DNA of 64,000 nucleotides from Erythrobacter sp. (GTDB taxonomy: Bacteria > Pseudomonadota > Alphaproteobacteria > Sphingomonadales > Sphingomonadaceae), in assembly GCA_019739335.1 (NCBI GenBank), contig CP073261.1, forward strand, positions 3,090,001 to 3,154,000. Direction: 5' to 3'. Each line of letters starts with the position of its first letter. Position 1 is the stretch's first letter. Position numbers and translations under genes: made by a program. This document shows, in pieces, positions 27,314-35,485 of the stretch. The notes beneath the pieces are model-generated. The model was not told the origin of the DNA. It did no database searches and worked only from the letters and a program-made list of their open reading frames with translations.

Positions 27314-28240
27314 CTATTCCCAGAACGCTATTGAACGGCATTCAATGCTGCTGCGCGAGTTCGCCGCCTGCGCCTCGCTACCGACAAAGGCCGAATGCGG
27401 ACAGCGCCAGGTGCGCGCATGATCGCTATCGTGGAACTTGAACAGCAGCACGTCGTCGCGCTCCATGCCGGCGAAATACCACCAGCGGTGTTCCGGGCTG
27501 TATGAGAGGATGCTGGCGGCGAGCATTTCCTCCTCGTCCTTGATCGGCGCGATCAGCGCATCCCCCTGCGGGAACTCGTCCACGATCACCAGCGTGTTCG
27601 ATTTCTCCTCCCCGGCAAAGCTGCTGCGCCCGTCACATAACGCAAGGGGCACATCCTGCGGCGGCGGCGAGAAAGTGCGCCAGTGGCTGGTGATCAGGAA
27701 GCGGGTATAGCCCGGCCCGCCGGGGAACTGCTGGCGATAGGTCATGTCCGCCATCCGCTGTGCAGTGGGCGTGTCGAGATCGATGTGCACTTCGCCAGCG
27801 GTGGGCTGGATGCCGCCGGTGTGCTTGTAGCCGGCGGTTTTCTCGGCCTTATAGGCTGACAGGTCTTCGCTGGTGCGCAACATCCACCCGCGCGCCACGC
27901 ATTTGTCTGCGCCCGTCAGGCGGATCACGTCACGCTCCACCTCGCGTTCGTAGAACCGGTCGACTTGCGCCTTGTCACGGAAATCGCGGACCTGCGTCTC
28001 GCTTTTCGCAATGGTGAAGCCGTGGGTATCGAGCGCGAAGTGATCGCGGATCGGCATCCCGTCGCGGATCGTCACCGCATGATCCGAATAGGTACCGGTG
28101 TTGATCTCTTCGCCCTTGCTGACATAGCGGCGGGTGACGAACTCGCCCGGATCGACATAGCGGAGCATCGCCTGCACCTTCCGCGCGCCTTCTTCGATCG
28201 GATCGTAATGCGCTGCGGCCTGTGCAATCTGGCTCGCCAT
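27314..28240 (-). CDS. CmcJ/NvfI-like oxygenase
   Basis: A 308-residue protein resembling the CmcJ/NvfI group of 2-oxoglutarate oxygenases: RGWMLRTSEDLSAYKAEKTAGYKHTGGIQPTAGEVHIDLDT, then LVIVDEFPQGDALIAPI and WWYFAGMERDDVLLFKFHDSD, ending with RSSIECRSIAFWE. Such enzymes act in secondary metabolism or on acidic/aromatic molecules. ATG 28240 is preferred over an in-frame ATG 18 bases earlier, because GGGAGAG stands about 6 bases before it. The divergent O-methyltransferase gene begins 105 bases away and may share the control region. Substrate unknown. Confidence 0.72.
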   Translation of the reverse strand: MASQIAQAAAHYDPIEEGARKVQAMLRYVDPGEFVTRRYVSKGEEINTGTYSDHAVTIRDGMPIRDHFALDTHGFTIAKSETQVRDFRDKAQVDRFYEREVERDVIRLTGADKCVARGWMLRTSEDLSAYKAEKTAGYKHTGGIQPTAGEVHIDLDTPTAQRMADMTYRQQFPGGPGYTRFLITSHWRTFSPPPQDVPLALCDGRSSFAGEEKSNTLVIVDEFPQGDALIAPIKDEEEMLAASILSYSPEHRWWYFAGMERDDVLLFKFHDSDHARTWRCPHSAFVGSEAQAANSRSSIECRSIAFWE

Positions 28241-28344
28241 TCTGTTCTCTCCCGGCATGGTATTTGTGCGCCTGATGGCACGACGGACTTTGTCAACGCA
28301 AGCCCGTGTGTATAGGTGGTGCAAAGCATCCGGGGAGAGAGACT

Positions 28345-29367
28345 GTGGGACCACTGCCGCCGACTATGGACGATCGCCCCCTGTGGGACGTGTGGCAGTC
28401 GCAATTCACCCTTCCGGCTGTAACCGTGGCGGACGAACTGGGGGTGTTCCGGCTGCTGGGTGATGAGCAGCACGATACCGCTGCTGCGGCGGCAGCACTG
28501 GGTGTGAATGTGCGGGCGCTGGGCCTGCTGCTGGGCGCGTTGTCCGCGCAGGGTCTGCTGGAAAAGCGCGACGGACGCTGGAGCGCAACGGCGGCGGCGC
28601 GGACCTGGCTGCATCCGGAGGCCGAAGGATACTGGGGCGGCTTCCTTTCCCGCTTCCGCGAGACCATTCCGCTGCACGCGCAACTGCTCGGCACTGTGCG
28701 CGGCGGCGAGCGGCCCGGCGGCCCCACCGGCGGCGCGGCGGAGTGGGAGCGCGGGACGATGAGCGCCGGAATGGCCGCGCGGATCGCCGATTTCATGCAC
28801 GCCCACTCGATCGCGGCAGCCAAGGGACTGGCCGCGCAGCCGCTGTTCGCCGGAATGGGCAGCCTGCTCGATGTCGGTTGTGGTTCGGGGGTTTACGGGA
28901 TCGAACTGGCGCGGGCGCATCTGGCCTTGCGGGTGACATTGCTCGACCTGAAAGAAATGGTGGTGGAAGCGGGCAAGCGGGTGGACTCGGCGGGGCTGGC
29001 GGACCGGGTGGAGACTTGCGGGCTCAACATGTTCGAGGCCGACTGGCCCACCGGCCACGACGCGCACCTGTTCGCCAATATCTTCCACGACTGGTCGGAA
29101 GAGACCAACGCCATGCTCGCGGCCAAAAGCTACGCCGCCCTCCCCTCCGGTGGGCGCATCCTGCTGAGCGAAATTCTCACCGACGACAATGGCGACGGCC
29201 CGTGGAGCGCCGCTTCGTTCAGCCTGATGATGCTGCTCGGCACCCTCGGTCGCCAGTATTCGCTGCCCGAATTCCGCGCAATCCTGGAAGGCGCAGGCTT
29301 CACCGATGTCCGCGCCTGCCGCACCGGGGGCGGCTACTACTCGATGGTTTCGGCGGTGAAACCCTGA
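28345..29367 (+). CDS. COMT-type O-methyltransferase
   Basis: A 340-residue SAM-dependent methyltransferase of the plant-like COMT/acetylserotonin O-methyltransferase fold. An N-terminal winged-helix dimerisation domain (FTLPAVTVADELGVFRLL) precedes motif I LLDVGCGSGVYGIELA, the acidic LLDLKE, and HLFANIFHDWSEETNAMLAAKSYAALPSGGRILLSEIL; the HDW histidine is the expected catalytic base. GTG 28345 is taken as start because GGGGAGAGAG lies 4-5 bases before it; ATG 28366 is the alternative. It is divergent from the CmcJ-like gene. Substrate is unknown, likely a phenolic or small hydroxylated molecule. Confidence 0.85.
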   Translation: MGPLPPTMDDRPLWDVWQSQFTLPAVTVADELGVFRLLGDEQHDTAAAAAALGVNVRALGLLLGALSAQGLLEKRDGRWSATAAARTWLHPEAEGYWGGFLSRFRETIPLHAQLLGTVRGGERPGGPTGGAAEWERGTMSAGMAARIADFMHAHSIAAAKGLAAQPLFAGMGSLLDVGCGSGVYGIELARAHLALRVTLLDLKEMVVEAGKRVDSAGLADRVETCGLNMFEADWPTGHDAHLFANIFHDWSEETNAMLAAKSYAALPSGGRILLSEILTDDNGDGPWSAASFSLMMLLGTLGRQYSLPEFRAILEGAGFTDVRACRTGGGYYSMVSAVKP

Positions 29368-29458
29368 GCCGCGCATTCCACCCTGCCGAAGCGTAAACGG
29401 CCTGTTTACCGAAAACCCCTATCCTCTCGCAAGACTTGCAGGACTAGGGATCAAGCAG

Positions 29459-29653
29459 ATGTTCACCCAAAAGGCGATGCGCCTCGCCACCGACGACCGC
29501 GGAGCGACCGCGATGGAATACGGCCTCCTCGCCATGCTGATCGGCGTTGCGCTGGCGGGCATCATGTTCTCGCTCGGTGAGGGAGTCGAAACGCAGTACG
29601 ATACCGTCAATACCGAGTACGCCGAGGCCGCCAATGGCCACACGCCGGAGTAA
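29459..29653 (+). CDS. Flp/Fap-type pilin
   Basis: A 64-residue pilin precursor. DDRGATAMEYGLLAMLIGVALAGIMF is the class IVb Flp pattern: a glycine before the processed N-terminus, a glutamate-tyrosine (EY) pair at mature positions 5-6 and a hydrophobic helix. It would be cleaved by a TadV-type prepilin peptidase and assembled by Tad machinery, none of which is in the window. AGGACTAGGG stands near the ribosome position. It is followed 4 bases later by a second pilin. Confidence 0.85.
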   Translation: MFTQKAMRLATDDRGATAMEYGLLAMLIGVALAGIMFSLGEGVETQYDTVNTEYAEAANGHTPE

Positions 29654-29657
29654 CCGC

Positions 29658-29843
29658 ATGATCCTTCGCCTCCACACCCTGCTTGCGGACGAGAGCGGTG
29701 CCACCGCCATCGAATACGGCCTCATCGCCACGCTGGTGAGCATTGCCGCGATCGTCGCGATGCAGGATCTGGGGGACGAAATCTCGACCACCTTCGAAAC
29801 CGTGCAGACCAAGGTCGAAAGCGCGAACGAGGCGAACCAGTAA
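29658..29843 (+). CDS. Second Flp/Fap-type pilin
   Basis: A 61-residue paralogue of the preceding pilin: DESGATAIEYGLIATLVSIAAIVAM carries the same GATA-EY processing site and hydrophobic helix, but with a different C-terminal tail (FETVQTKVESANEANQ). The chosen ATG at 29658 gives a short cytoplasmic leader; upstream frame extension is part of the first pilin region. The two genes are probably co-transcribed. Confidence 0.82.
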   Translation: MILRLHTLLADESGATAIEYGLIATLVSIAAIVAMQDLGDEISTTFETVQTKVESANEANQ

Positions 29844-29919
29844 GCACTTTCCTACAGGGGCCGGGGCGGGCCATGCCGAAGCGATTCGTATCGCTCCCGT
29901 GCAAAGGCCTGCCCCCGCC

Positions 29920-30948
29920 ATGACCGACCACCCCGCCCCGCCCCCAGATCCGCACCAGCCCCCGCACAAGTCCCAGTACAGGCCCCCAGACAAGCCCCCG
30001 CGCAAACCTGGGCTCGCCACCACGCTCCCCGCCTTCGCCCCCGTCCCCCGGCTGAAGCAGCGGCACGACGGCTGGACTCCCCGCCGCCAGCAGCAGTTCA
30101 TCGAGGCGCTCGCCGATACCGGCAGCGTCAAGAGCGCAGCGCGCACAGTAGGGCTGACCCCGGAAGGCGCCTATCTGCTGCGCCGCCACCCGCAGGCGGT
30201 TGAATTCCGCGCCGCGTGGGAAGCCGCACTCGATCTGGGGGTGCAGCGGATCGAGGACGTGGCGATGGACCGCGCGCTCAACGGCGTCGAACAGCCGGTC
30301 TTCGCCTATGGCCAGGTTATCGGCACTCGCCGCGAATACAACGACCAGCTGCTGATGTTCATGCTCCGTAACCGCGCCCCCAAGCGCTTCGCCACCGGCG
30401 GCGGCGCGCGCGGACTGTCGGGTTCGGACCAGTTCAAGCTGAAGCGGCTGAAAAAGGAATGGCGCCGCGAATGGCAGGCCGAGCGCGACGCGGAGGAGGA
30501 AAGCGACGAAGCCGTCGTCACCTCGCTCACCGCGAAGCTCGACAAGGCGCGGATGGGCTGGCTCTACCAGCTCAGCCCGCGCACCCGCGCCGCCTATGAC
30601 GAATACCAGCGAATGGAAGTCGAAGACACCGAACAGGGGTATCAGTTCTGGAAAGACCCCGAGCACCCGTTCAACACCGATCCGCGTGATGGTGATGGCG
30701 GCGAGGATGGTGGCAAGGATTGCAGCGAGGATGGCAGCAGCGGCGAAATCTACCCCGACTGGAACGATTACGTGGCGGCTGAAGCCGAGCGCACCGATTG
30801 CTCAGCGCCGCCCACCCCGGAAATGCGCCTGCTTCTCCCCGGCGCGAAAGCGCGGGCGGAGCCGGACGACGGCTGGGATCTGGTGCGGGACGAAAATGGC
30901 ATTGCTCGCGCCGATGGCGGTGCTGTGGGAAAGGAAGACGAGCGATGA
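29920..30948 (+). CDS. Hypothetical protein with terminase-small-subunit-like HTH
   Basis: A 342-residue protein I do not assign firmly. A proline-rich N-terminus (about residues 5-40) precedes WTPRRQQQFIEALADTGSVKSAARTVGLTPEGAYLLRRH, which looks like the DNA-binding helix-turn-helix of phage terminase small subunits. Then comes FRAAWEAALDLGVQRIEDVAMDRALNGVEQPVFAYGQVIGTRREYNDQLLMFMLRNRAPKRF. The C-terminus is acidic and low in complexity with D/E/G runs. Related proteins are frequent in sphingomonads, so it may be a domesticated gene. An ATGA overlap links it to a small gene. Confidence 0.68.
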   Translation: MTDHPAPPPDPHQPPHKSQYRPPDKPPRKPGLATTLPAFAPVPRLKQRHDGWTPRRQQQFIEALADTGSVKSAARTVGLTPEGAYLLRRHPQAVEFRAAWEAALDLGVQRIEDVAMDRALNGVEQPVFAYGQVIGTRREYNDQLLMFMLRNRAPKRFATGGGARGLSGSDQFKLKRLKKEWRREWQAERDAEEESDEAVVTSLTAKLDKARMGWLYQLSPRTRAAYDEYQRMEVEDTEQGYQFWKDPEHPFNTDPRDGDGGEDGGKDCSEDGSSGEIYPDWNDYVAAEAERTDCSAPPTPEMRLLLPGAKARAEPDDGWDLVRDENGIARADGGAVGKEDER

Positions 30949-31088
30949 ACCGCGAACAACCCTGGCAGCCGCGAGTGCACCGCGATTTCTTGAAAGCGGA
31001 CGGCGTGCGGGCGGTGTGGCCCGGAGCCGAGGTGCGGGTCCGCTATTTCGGGGAGCCGGGGGTGGAGAAGAATGAAGTGCGGGGTTGA
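30945..31088 (+). CDS. Small hypothetical protein
   Basis: A 47-residue peptide starting MNREQPWQPRVHRDFLKADGV, overlapping the previous gene by ATGA. It is high in G+C like its neighbour and ends at 31088, immediately before the composition drops at the defence insert. The start codon and coupling support it being real, but no domain is visible. Confidence 0.45.
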   Translation: MNREQPWQPRVHRDFLKADGVRAVWPGAEVRVRYFGEPGVEKNEVRG

Positions 31089-31389
31089 CTCTGATTACAA
31101 CAACGCAACTTCCTATCATTCTCGCCTGCTGTAATTGAGCGTCATGACATAATTCTTCAAAAGCATTCCAGACTGATTGGCCTTCGCCATCGCCTTGGTG
31201 CTACGCGCCATCTCGACGGCCACGTGGTGAAGGGCCAAATGTTGCAAGCTCACCGCGCCAAGATTCAACTGAGCCGAACGCTCGCGCGCAGACGCTGTTG
31301 AGGATGGTGAATTATGAACCGAGGGTGGCATTGGCTTTGATTGAGCGAATGGGTTAGAGATCAGCCGCCACGACTGAGTAAAATGCTGC
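31089..31389. other. Gap before the Sir2 gene
   Basis: About 300 bases of lower G+C. A 110-codon reverse-strand frame (31116-31448) crosses it and enters the first 59 bases of the Sir2 gene, but it has no good ribosome site and no family I recognise, so I do not call it. The Sir2-HerA promoter should lie here. No clear attachment site was seen. Confidence 0.4.
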
Positions 31390-32415
31390 ATGACTAACGA
31401 ACAAATCGCGAAGCTCGCACAGTCCTGCTTCCAAGGTAATCCGGTCATCGTCCTTGGTAGTGGGGCATCTATGCCTCATGGCCTTCCGAGCATGGGCGAT
31501 CTAGCGGAATTCTTGAAAGGCAACATCAAACCGTCTGACGCAAAAGAAAGCTCTGGTTGGGATGCCGTGGTCGCTGAGCTGGATGACGGAAATCATCTTG
31601 AAGCAGCGCTTGAAGGCAAAAATTTACCGGCGTCTCTCTTACAAAAAATCATCTGCGAAACTTGGAACTGCGTAAATGAGAAAGATGCTGCTGTTTTTTT
31701 CGGCCTAGCCAAAGACCCTGCCGCTTTCCCCCTTGGCCGAATTTTGAGCTCACTATTCCAAAGCACCAATGTTGCAGTTCACGTCGTCACCACGAATTAT
31801 GATCGCGTGATCGAGTATGCCTGCAATTCCGCTGGTCTACTCTTCAACGCTGGCTTCACTCCGGGCTACTTACAAACTTGGGAAGCTGGTGGAGGCGTCG
31901 GATTCATGATCGCTGGAAAGCCGACAAGAATGGTCAAAATATGGAAGGTACATGGATCGTTGGACTGGTTTCAAACTGCCGATGATGCCGTTGTGGGGTT
32001 ACCGGTCTTCCAATTGCCTGACGAGACGCACATCCCACTGATCGTTACACCGGGCTTGAATAAGTACGAAAAGACTCACCAAGACCCATTCCGCTCGACG
32101 ATTAATGGGGCTGACGCCGCATTAAGAGGTGCGTCTGCCTTTCTTACAATCGGATTTGGTTTTCGCGACCAACATATCCATCCCAAGATCATCCAGCGCT
32201 GCAAAGAAAAAAATGTACCAATTGTCGTGCTCGCTCGAACGCTCACTGAAGAGGCTAAGGCCTTCCTCGGTAAGAATGCAGGCCAAAACTACCTCGGCAT
32301 TGAGTTCGACAATGGAACCGGCAGCCGTGCATACACCAAAGACCATCCCGATGGATTCGAAATTCCCGACCAGGAGTTATGGTCCGCAGAGGGATTCATG
32401 AGTCTAGTCGCTTAG
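31390..32415 (+). CDS. Sir2-family NADase-like subunit of a Sir2-HerA defence system
   Basis: A 341-residue SIR2-fold protein. Visible motifs are GSGAS (residues 23-27), TTNYDRVIE with Asn136, VHGSLDW with His188 as the expected catalytic pair, and IGFGFRDQHI near 255, which closes the nucleotide pocket. Defence-associated Sir2 domains hydrolyse NAD+ and cause abortive infection. The next gene, 8 bases on, encodes a HerA-type ATPase, giving the two-gene Sir2-HerA order reported as an antiphage module. The Sir2 frame is intact, but its partner is broken by an insertion sequence. Base composition is lower than the flanks, which suggests transfer. Confidence 0.88.
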   Translation: MTNEQIAKLAQSCFQGNPVIVLGSGASMPHGLPSMGDLAEFLKGNIKPSDAKESSGWDAVVAELDDGNHLEAALEGKNLPASLLQKIICETWNCVNEKDAAVFFGLAKDPAAFPLGRILSSLFQSTNVAVHVVTTNYDRVIEYACNSAGLLFNAGFTPGYLQTWEAGGGVGFMIAGKPTRMVKIWKVHGSLDWFQTADDAVVGLPVFQLPDETHIPLIVTPGLNKYEKTHQDPFRSTINGADAALRGASAFLTIGFGFRDQHIHPKIIQRCKEKNVPIVVLARTLTEEAKAFLGKNAGQNYLGIEFDNGTGSRAYTKDHPDGFEIPDQELWSAEGFMSLVA

Positions 32416-32423
32416 GAACATTT

Positions 32424-33935
32424 ATGTCTATTTTTAGCTTCAAAGACGCCGACGCCCTTGGCTCGGTGATATCGGTTGATACCGCTGCCGTAATTATTCG
32501 GGTTGACGATCTTGACCGTCTGAAGCGCCTTCAGGTCAATCGATTGGTCGTGTTGCAAAGCAGCAAGGCGGGGCAACACTTGATCGGGGTAGTGGTCAAA
32601 ATCTCAAGAAAGCCAGATGACCGAGCCATTGCGGTCGGCTTGCCGGAGAATGGTGACGAAATTGCTGAGCCGAATGAGAACAACCTCGTTCGCATCACAC
32701 TTATTGGAACGCTGCTCGACAAGGTTGGTGAAGCAAAGAATGTATTTCGCCGGACGCTGGAAACTGTGCCTGAGATTGAAGCTAACTGCTTCTCTTTGGA
32801 AGGAAACATCCTGACGAGCTTCATGCAGGTCATCTCCAACGTTGAGATCGATGGTCCCAAGCTTTCACTCGGCACCTTCACCCTAGATGATGATGCCGTC
32901 GCCTACCTCAATGGGAACAAGCTGTTTCAACGTCACGCAGTGATTGTCGGCAGCACGGGTTCGGGAAAATCATGGACGACAGCCCGCTTGCTCGATCAAA
33001 TTGCTGCTCTTCCACAGGCCAATACGGTGCTCTTTGACATTCATGGTGAGTATCGACCGCTAAAAGGCGATGCATTTCAGCATTTCAGAATTGCGGGCCC
33101 AAGCGACATTGAAAAAGAAACAGGCATTGAAGATGGCGTCCTGCATCTTCCATATTGGCTACTGGGTTACGAGGCTTTGGTCGCCATGTTCGTTGATCGC
33201 AGCGACCAAAATGCGCCAAATCAGTCAATGGTTATGACGAGAGCGATTACTGAGGCAAAGAAGGCAGCACTTACCGACCCAAAGTATAAAGAGATTTTAG
33301 ATAACTTTACAATCGACAGCCCAGTCCCATTTTCAATCGACGCGGTCTTGGCAAACCTCAATGAACTCAATACCCAGATGGTAGCGGGCGCTCGCGGGGA
33401 AAAGCAGGGCGATTATCACGGCAAGCTCAGCCGTTTGATTGCGCGATTGGAAGCAAAGCGCGCAGATCGACGGCTTGCATTCCTGTTTCAGCCACCAGCC
33501 CCCTGCATGGAAATGGACTGGCTTGAGAAGATAGTTCACAGGCTGGTCGCAGGCCGCGGGGCGCAAGATGACAACAAGGGTGGTATCAAGATCATCGATT
33601 TTTGCGAGGTGCCATCGGACGTTTTGCCCCTTATGGTGAGTCTTCTTGCCCAGATCATTTTTTCAACGGCTATCTGGACTAAATCCGCTCAGCGCCACCC
33701 TATCGCGATCCTCTGCGACGAAGCGCATCTATATATTCCAGAGCGAGCGCATGCCGATAGCGGCGAATCGGTTGCAGTCGAGATATTTGAGCGGATTGCC
33801 AAAGAAGGCCGGAAGTACGGCATCGGCTTGATTGTAATCAGCCAGCGGCCCTCGGAGGTAAACCGAACTGTGCTGAGCCAGTGCAACAATGTGATCGCGA
33901 TGCGATTGACTAATGGTGATGACATGACCCCCTGA
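32424..33935 (+). pseudogene. herA: HerA-type ATPase, 5' part interrupted by an IS
   Basis: The first 1,496 bases encode about 498 native residues of a HerA/FtsK-like translocase: N-terminal HAS-barrel, Walker A GSTGSGKS (residues 176-183), FDIHGEY, Walker B AILCDEAHLYIPE, and a sensor-type LIVISQRPSEVNRTVLSQC. At 33920 the frame enters an IS and stops after MTP. About 92 C-terminal residues are displaced to 35190-35470. The full-length protein would be 590 residues, as is usual for HerA. In Sir2-HerA systems the HerA hexamer forms the scaffold for Sir2, so loss of the C-terminal part probably inactivates the complex. A ribosome site AGGAACATTT precedes the ATG. Confidence 0.9.
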
Positions 33936-33985
33936 TTTTCCTCCAGTCTCGATTAGAGTCCGGCCCTGACAGAAGGACGGACGAG

Positions 33986-34252
33986 ATGAAGAGAACGAGG
34001 TTTACAGAAGAGCAGATTATCGGGGTGCTGAAGGAGGCGGAGGCGGGCGCGAAGACCGCTGATCTGGCCCGGCGGCTCGGTATATCGGAAGCGACGATCT
34101 ACAACTGGAAGTCGAAGTATGGCGGACTGGAGGTTTCCGAGGCCCGGCGGCTGAGGGAGCTTGAGAGCGAGAACGCGAAGCTCAAGCGGCTGCTGGCCGA
34201 CACGATGCTGGACAACGTGGCGTTGAAGGATCTCCTGGCAAAAAAGTTCTGA
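33986..34252 (+). CDS. IS3-family transposase OrfA
   Basis: An 88-residue protein with a helix-turn-helix ([40 protein letters not shown]) and a leucine-zipper-like tail ([34 protein letters not shown]), the normal OrfA layout. It binds the IS ends and dimerises. It ends just after the slippery heptamer, where a -1 shift gives the OrfAB transposase. Confidence 0.93.
   Translation: MKRTRFTEEQIIGVLKEAEAGAKTADLARRLGISEATIYNWKSKYGGLEVSEARRLRELESENAKLKRLLADTMLDNVALKDLLAKKF
34240..34246 (+). other. Programmed -1 frameshift site A-AAA-AAG
   Basis: The orfA codons GCA-AAA-AAG contain the canonical slippery heptamer. A -1 slip continues as GTT-CTG-ACG in the orfB frame, giving an OrfAB fusion of about 385 residues. 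A GGCGGG/CCCGCC type stem just downstream may stimulate it. Confidence 0.8.
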
Positions 34253-34263
34253 CGCCCGCCGCC

Positions 34264-35157
34264 ATGCGGGAAGCTGTAGCTCATCTCCGTGCCTGCCACG
34301 GGATGAGCGAACGGCGGGCGTGCCGTGTCATCGATGCTGATCGCAAGAGCGTGCGCTACCGTTCCACCCGGGACGATGATGCCGGTCTGCGTGAGAAGCT
34401 GCGCGAGCTGGCCAACCAGCGTCGCCGGTTCGGCTATCGCCGTCTGCACATCCTGCTGCGCCGGGAGGGCGTGATGATCAACCGCAAGAAGACCCAACGC
34501 ATCTACCAGGAGGAAGGGCTGGCAGTCAGGCGGCGACGCAGCCGCAGGCGTGCTGTCGGCACGAGGGCACCGGCTCCGGTGCTGGCACTGCCGAACCAGC
34601 GCTGGAGCCTCGACTTCGTGCATGACCAGATGGCCTCGGGCCGAAGGTTCCGCGTGCTCAACGTAGTCGATGACGTGACCCGGGAGTGCCTGGCAGCGGT
34701 GCCGGACACGTCGATCTCCGGCCGCCGTGTCGTGCGCGAGTTGACCGAGCTGATCGCAAAGCGAGGCAAGCCGGGGATGATCGTCAGCGACAATGGCACC
34801 GAGCTTACCAGCAACGCCGTGCTCGCATGGTGCGGCGAGATCGGCGTCGAGTGGCATTACATCGCGCCGGGACGGCCAATGCAGAACGGCTATGTCGAGA
34901 GCTTCAATGGCCGCATGCGCGACGAGCTGCTGAACGAGACGCTGTTCATGAGCATGGTCCATGCCCGTGTCGAGATCGCCGCCTGGGTGGATGACTACAA
35001 CCGGGAGAGACCGCACTCATCCCTTGGATACGCAACCCCGGCGGCGTTCGCCGCTGAACTGGATAAGCAATGGCCTGCTCCGCTACGCCCTACGGGCTCC
35101 GCTACGCAGCCCATTGCTTCAACCGCGCTCATGCGCAACAAAGCGGCTCGGCTCTAA
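34264..35157 (+). CDS. IS3-family transposase OrfB (DDE integrase domain)
   Basis: A 297-residue rve-type DDE recombinase: SLDFVHDQM (first D), [10 protein letters not shown] (second D) and the [15 protein letters not shown] stretch with the catalytic glutamate 35 residues after the second aspartate. The C-terminal [17 protein letters not shown] is typical of IS3-family OrfB. It is normally made by frameshift fusion with OrfA; an ATG at 34264 allows separate initiation. The frame is complete, so the element may still be active. Confidence 0.94.
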   Translation: MREAVAHLRACHGMSERRACRVIDADRKSVRYRSTRDDDAGLREKLRELANQRRRFGYRRLHILLRREGVMINRKKTQRIYQEEGLAVRRRRSRRRAVGTRAPAPVLALPNQRWSLDFVHDQMASGRRFRVLNVVDDVTRECLAAVPDTSISGRRVVRELTELIAKRGKPGMIVSDNGTELTSNAVLAWCGEIGVEWHYIAPGRPMQNGYVESFNGRMRDELLNETLFMSMVHARVEIAAWVDDYNRERPHSSLGYATPAAFAAELDKQWPAPLRPTGSATQPIASTALMRNKAARL

Positions 35158-35189
35158 TCCCAGCTGGAGGAAAGCTGGGGGTCATGTCA

Positions 35190-35470
35190 GTGACGATCAA
35201 AATGTGATTAGGAGATTGCTGCCGGACAGCCTTGGTAACTTTGGCGACTTACTTCCCGTACTTGATGTGGGCGAGGCTTTGGTTGTGGGCGATGCTAGCT
35301 TGCTGCCAACGCGGGTCAGAATTGCGGAACCAGAAAACAAACCTGATAGCCAGACCGTCGCGTTTTGGGACGAATGGAGTAGCCACGAGGTGAAATCCGA
35401 TACGAAGGATGCCATTATGTCGTGGCGACGTCAAAGTGGCGGGCTCAAAAGCTTCTGCTCAATATCTTGA
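35190..35470 (+). pseudogene. herA: HerA-type ATPase, 3' part after the IS
   Basis: After one GTGA copy the native frame continues as DDQNVIRRLLPDSLGNFGDLLPVLDVGEALVVGDASLLPTRVRIAEP and stops at 35470. This is the expected HerA C-terminus, where the segment that ends ALVVGDASLLPTRV is a recognised family element. It has no start of its own and should not be translated. Joined with 32424-33919 it gives exactly 591 codons including the stop, so the insertion is the only lesion. It converges on lepA 16 bases away. Confidence 0.9.
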
Positions 35471-35485
35471 AAATCGTTTGCGTTC

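Larger units (their letters stand above)
33920..35189 (+). mobile_element. IS3-family insertion sequence (IS407-like), 1,270 bp
   Basis: The ends are 13-bp perfect inverted repeats TGACATGACCCCC (33920-33932 and 35177-35189), and similarity continues to about 38 bp. A 4-bp direct duplication GTGA flanks it (33916-33919 and 35190-35193), which is the size made by the IS407 group. It has the two overlapping-frame transposase genes orfA and orfB and an A6G slippery site. It disrupts herA, so its entry is later than acquisition of the defence operon. Confidence 0.92.

Noticed and set aside
31116..31448. 110-codon reverse-strand ORF upstream of Sir2
   Set aside because: No ribosome site, no recognised family, and overlap with the Sir2 start; left as unsupported.
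33933..33935. Natural stop of a shorter HerA
   Set aside because: The stop lies within the IS end, and the displaced C-terminus continues in frame after the duplication.
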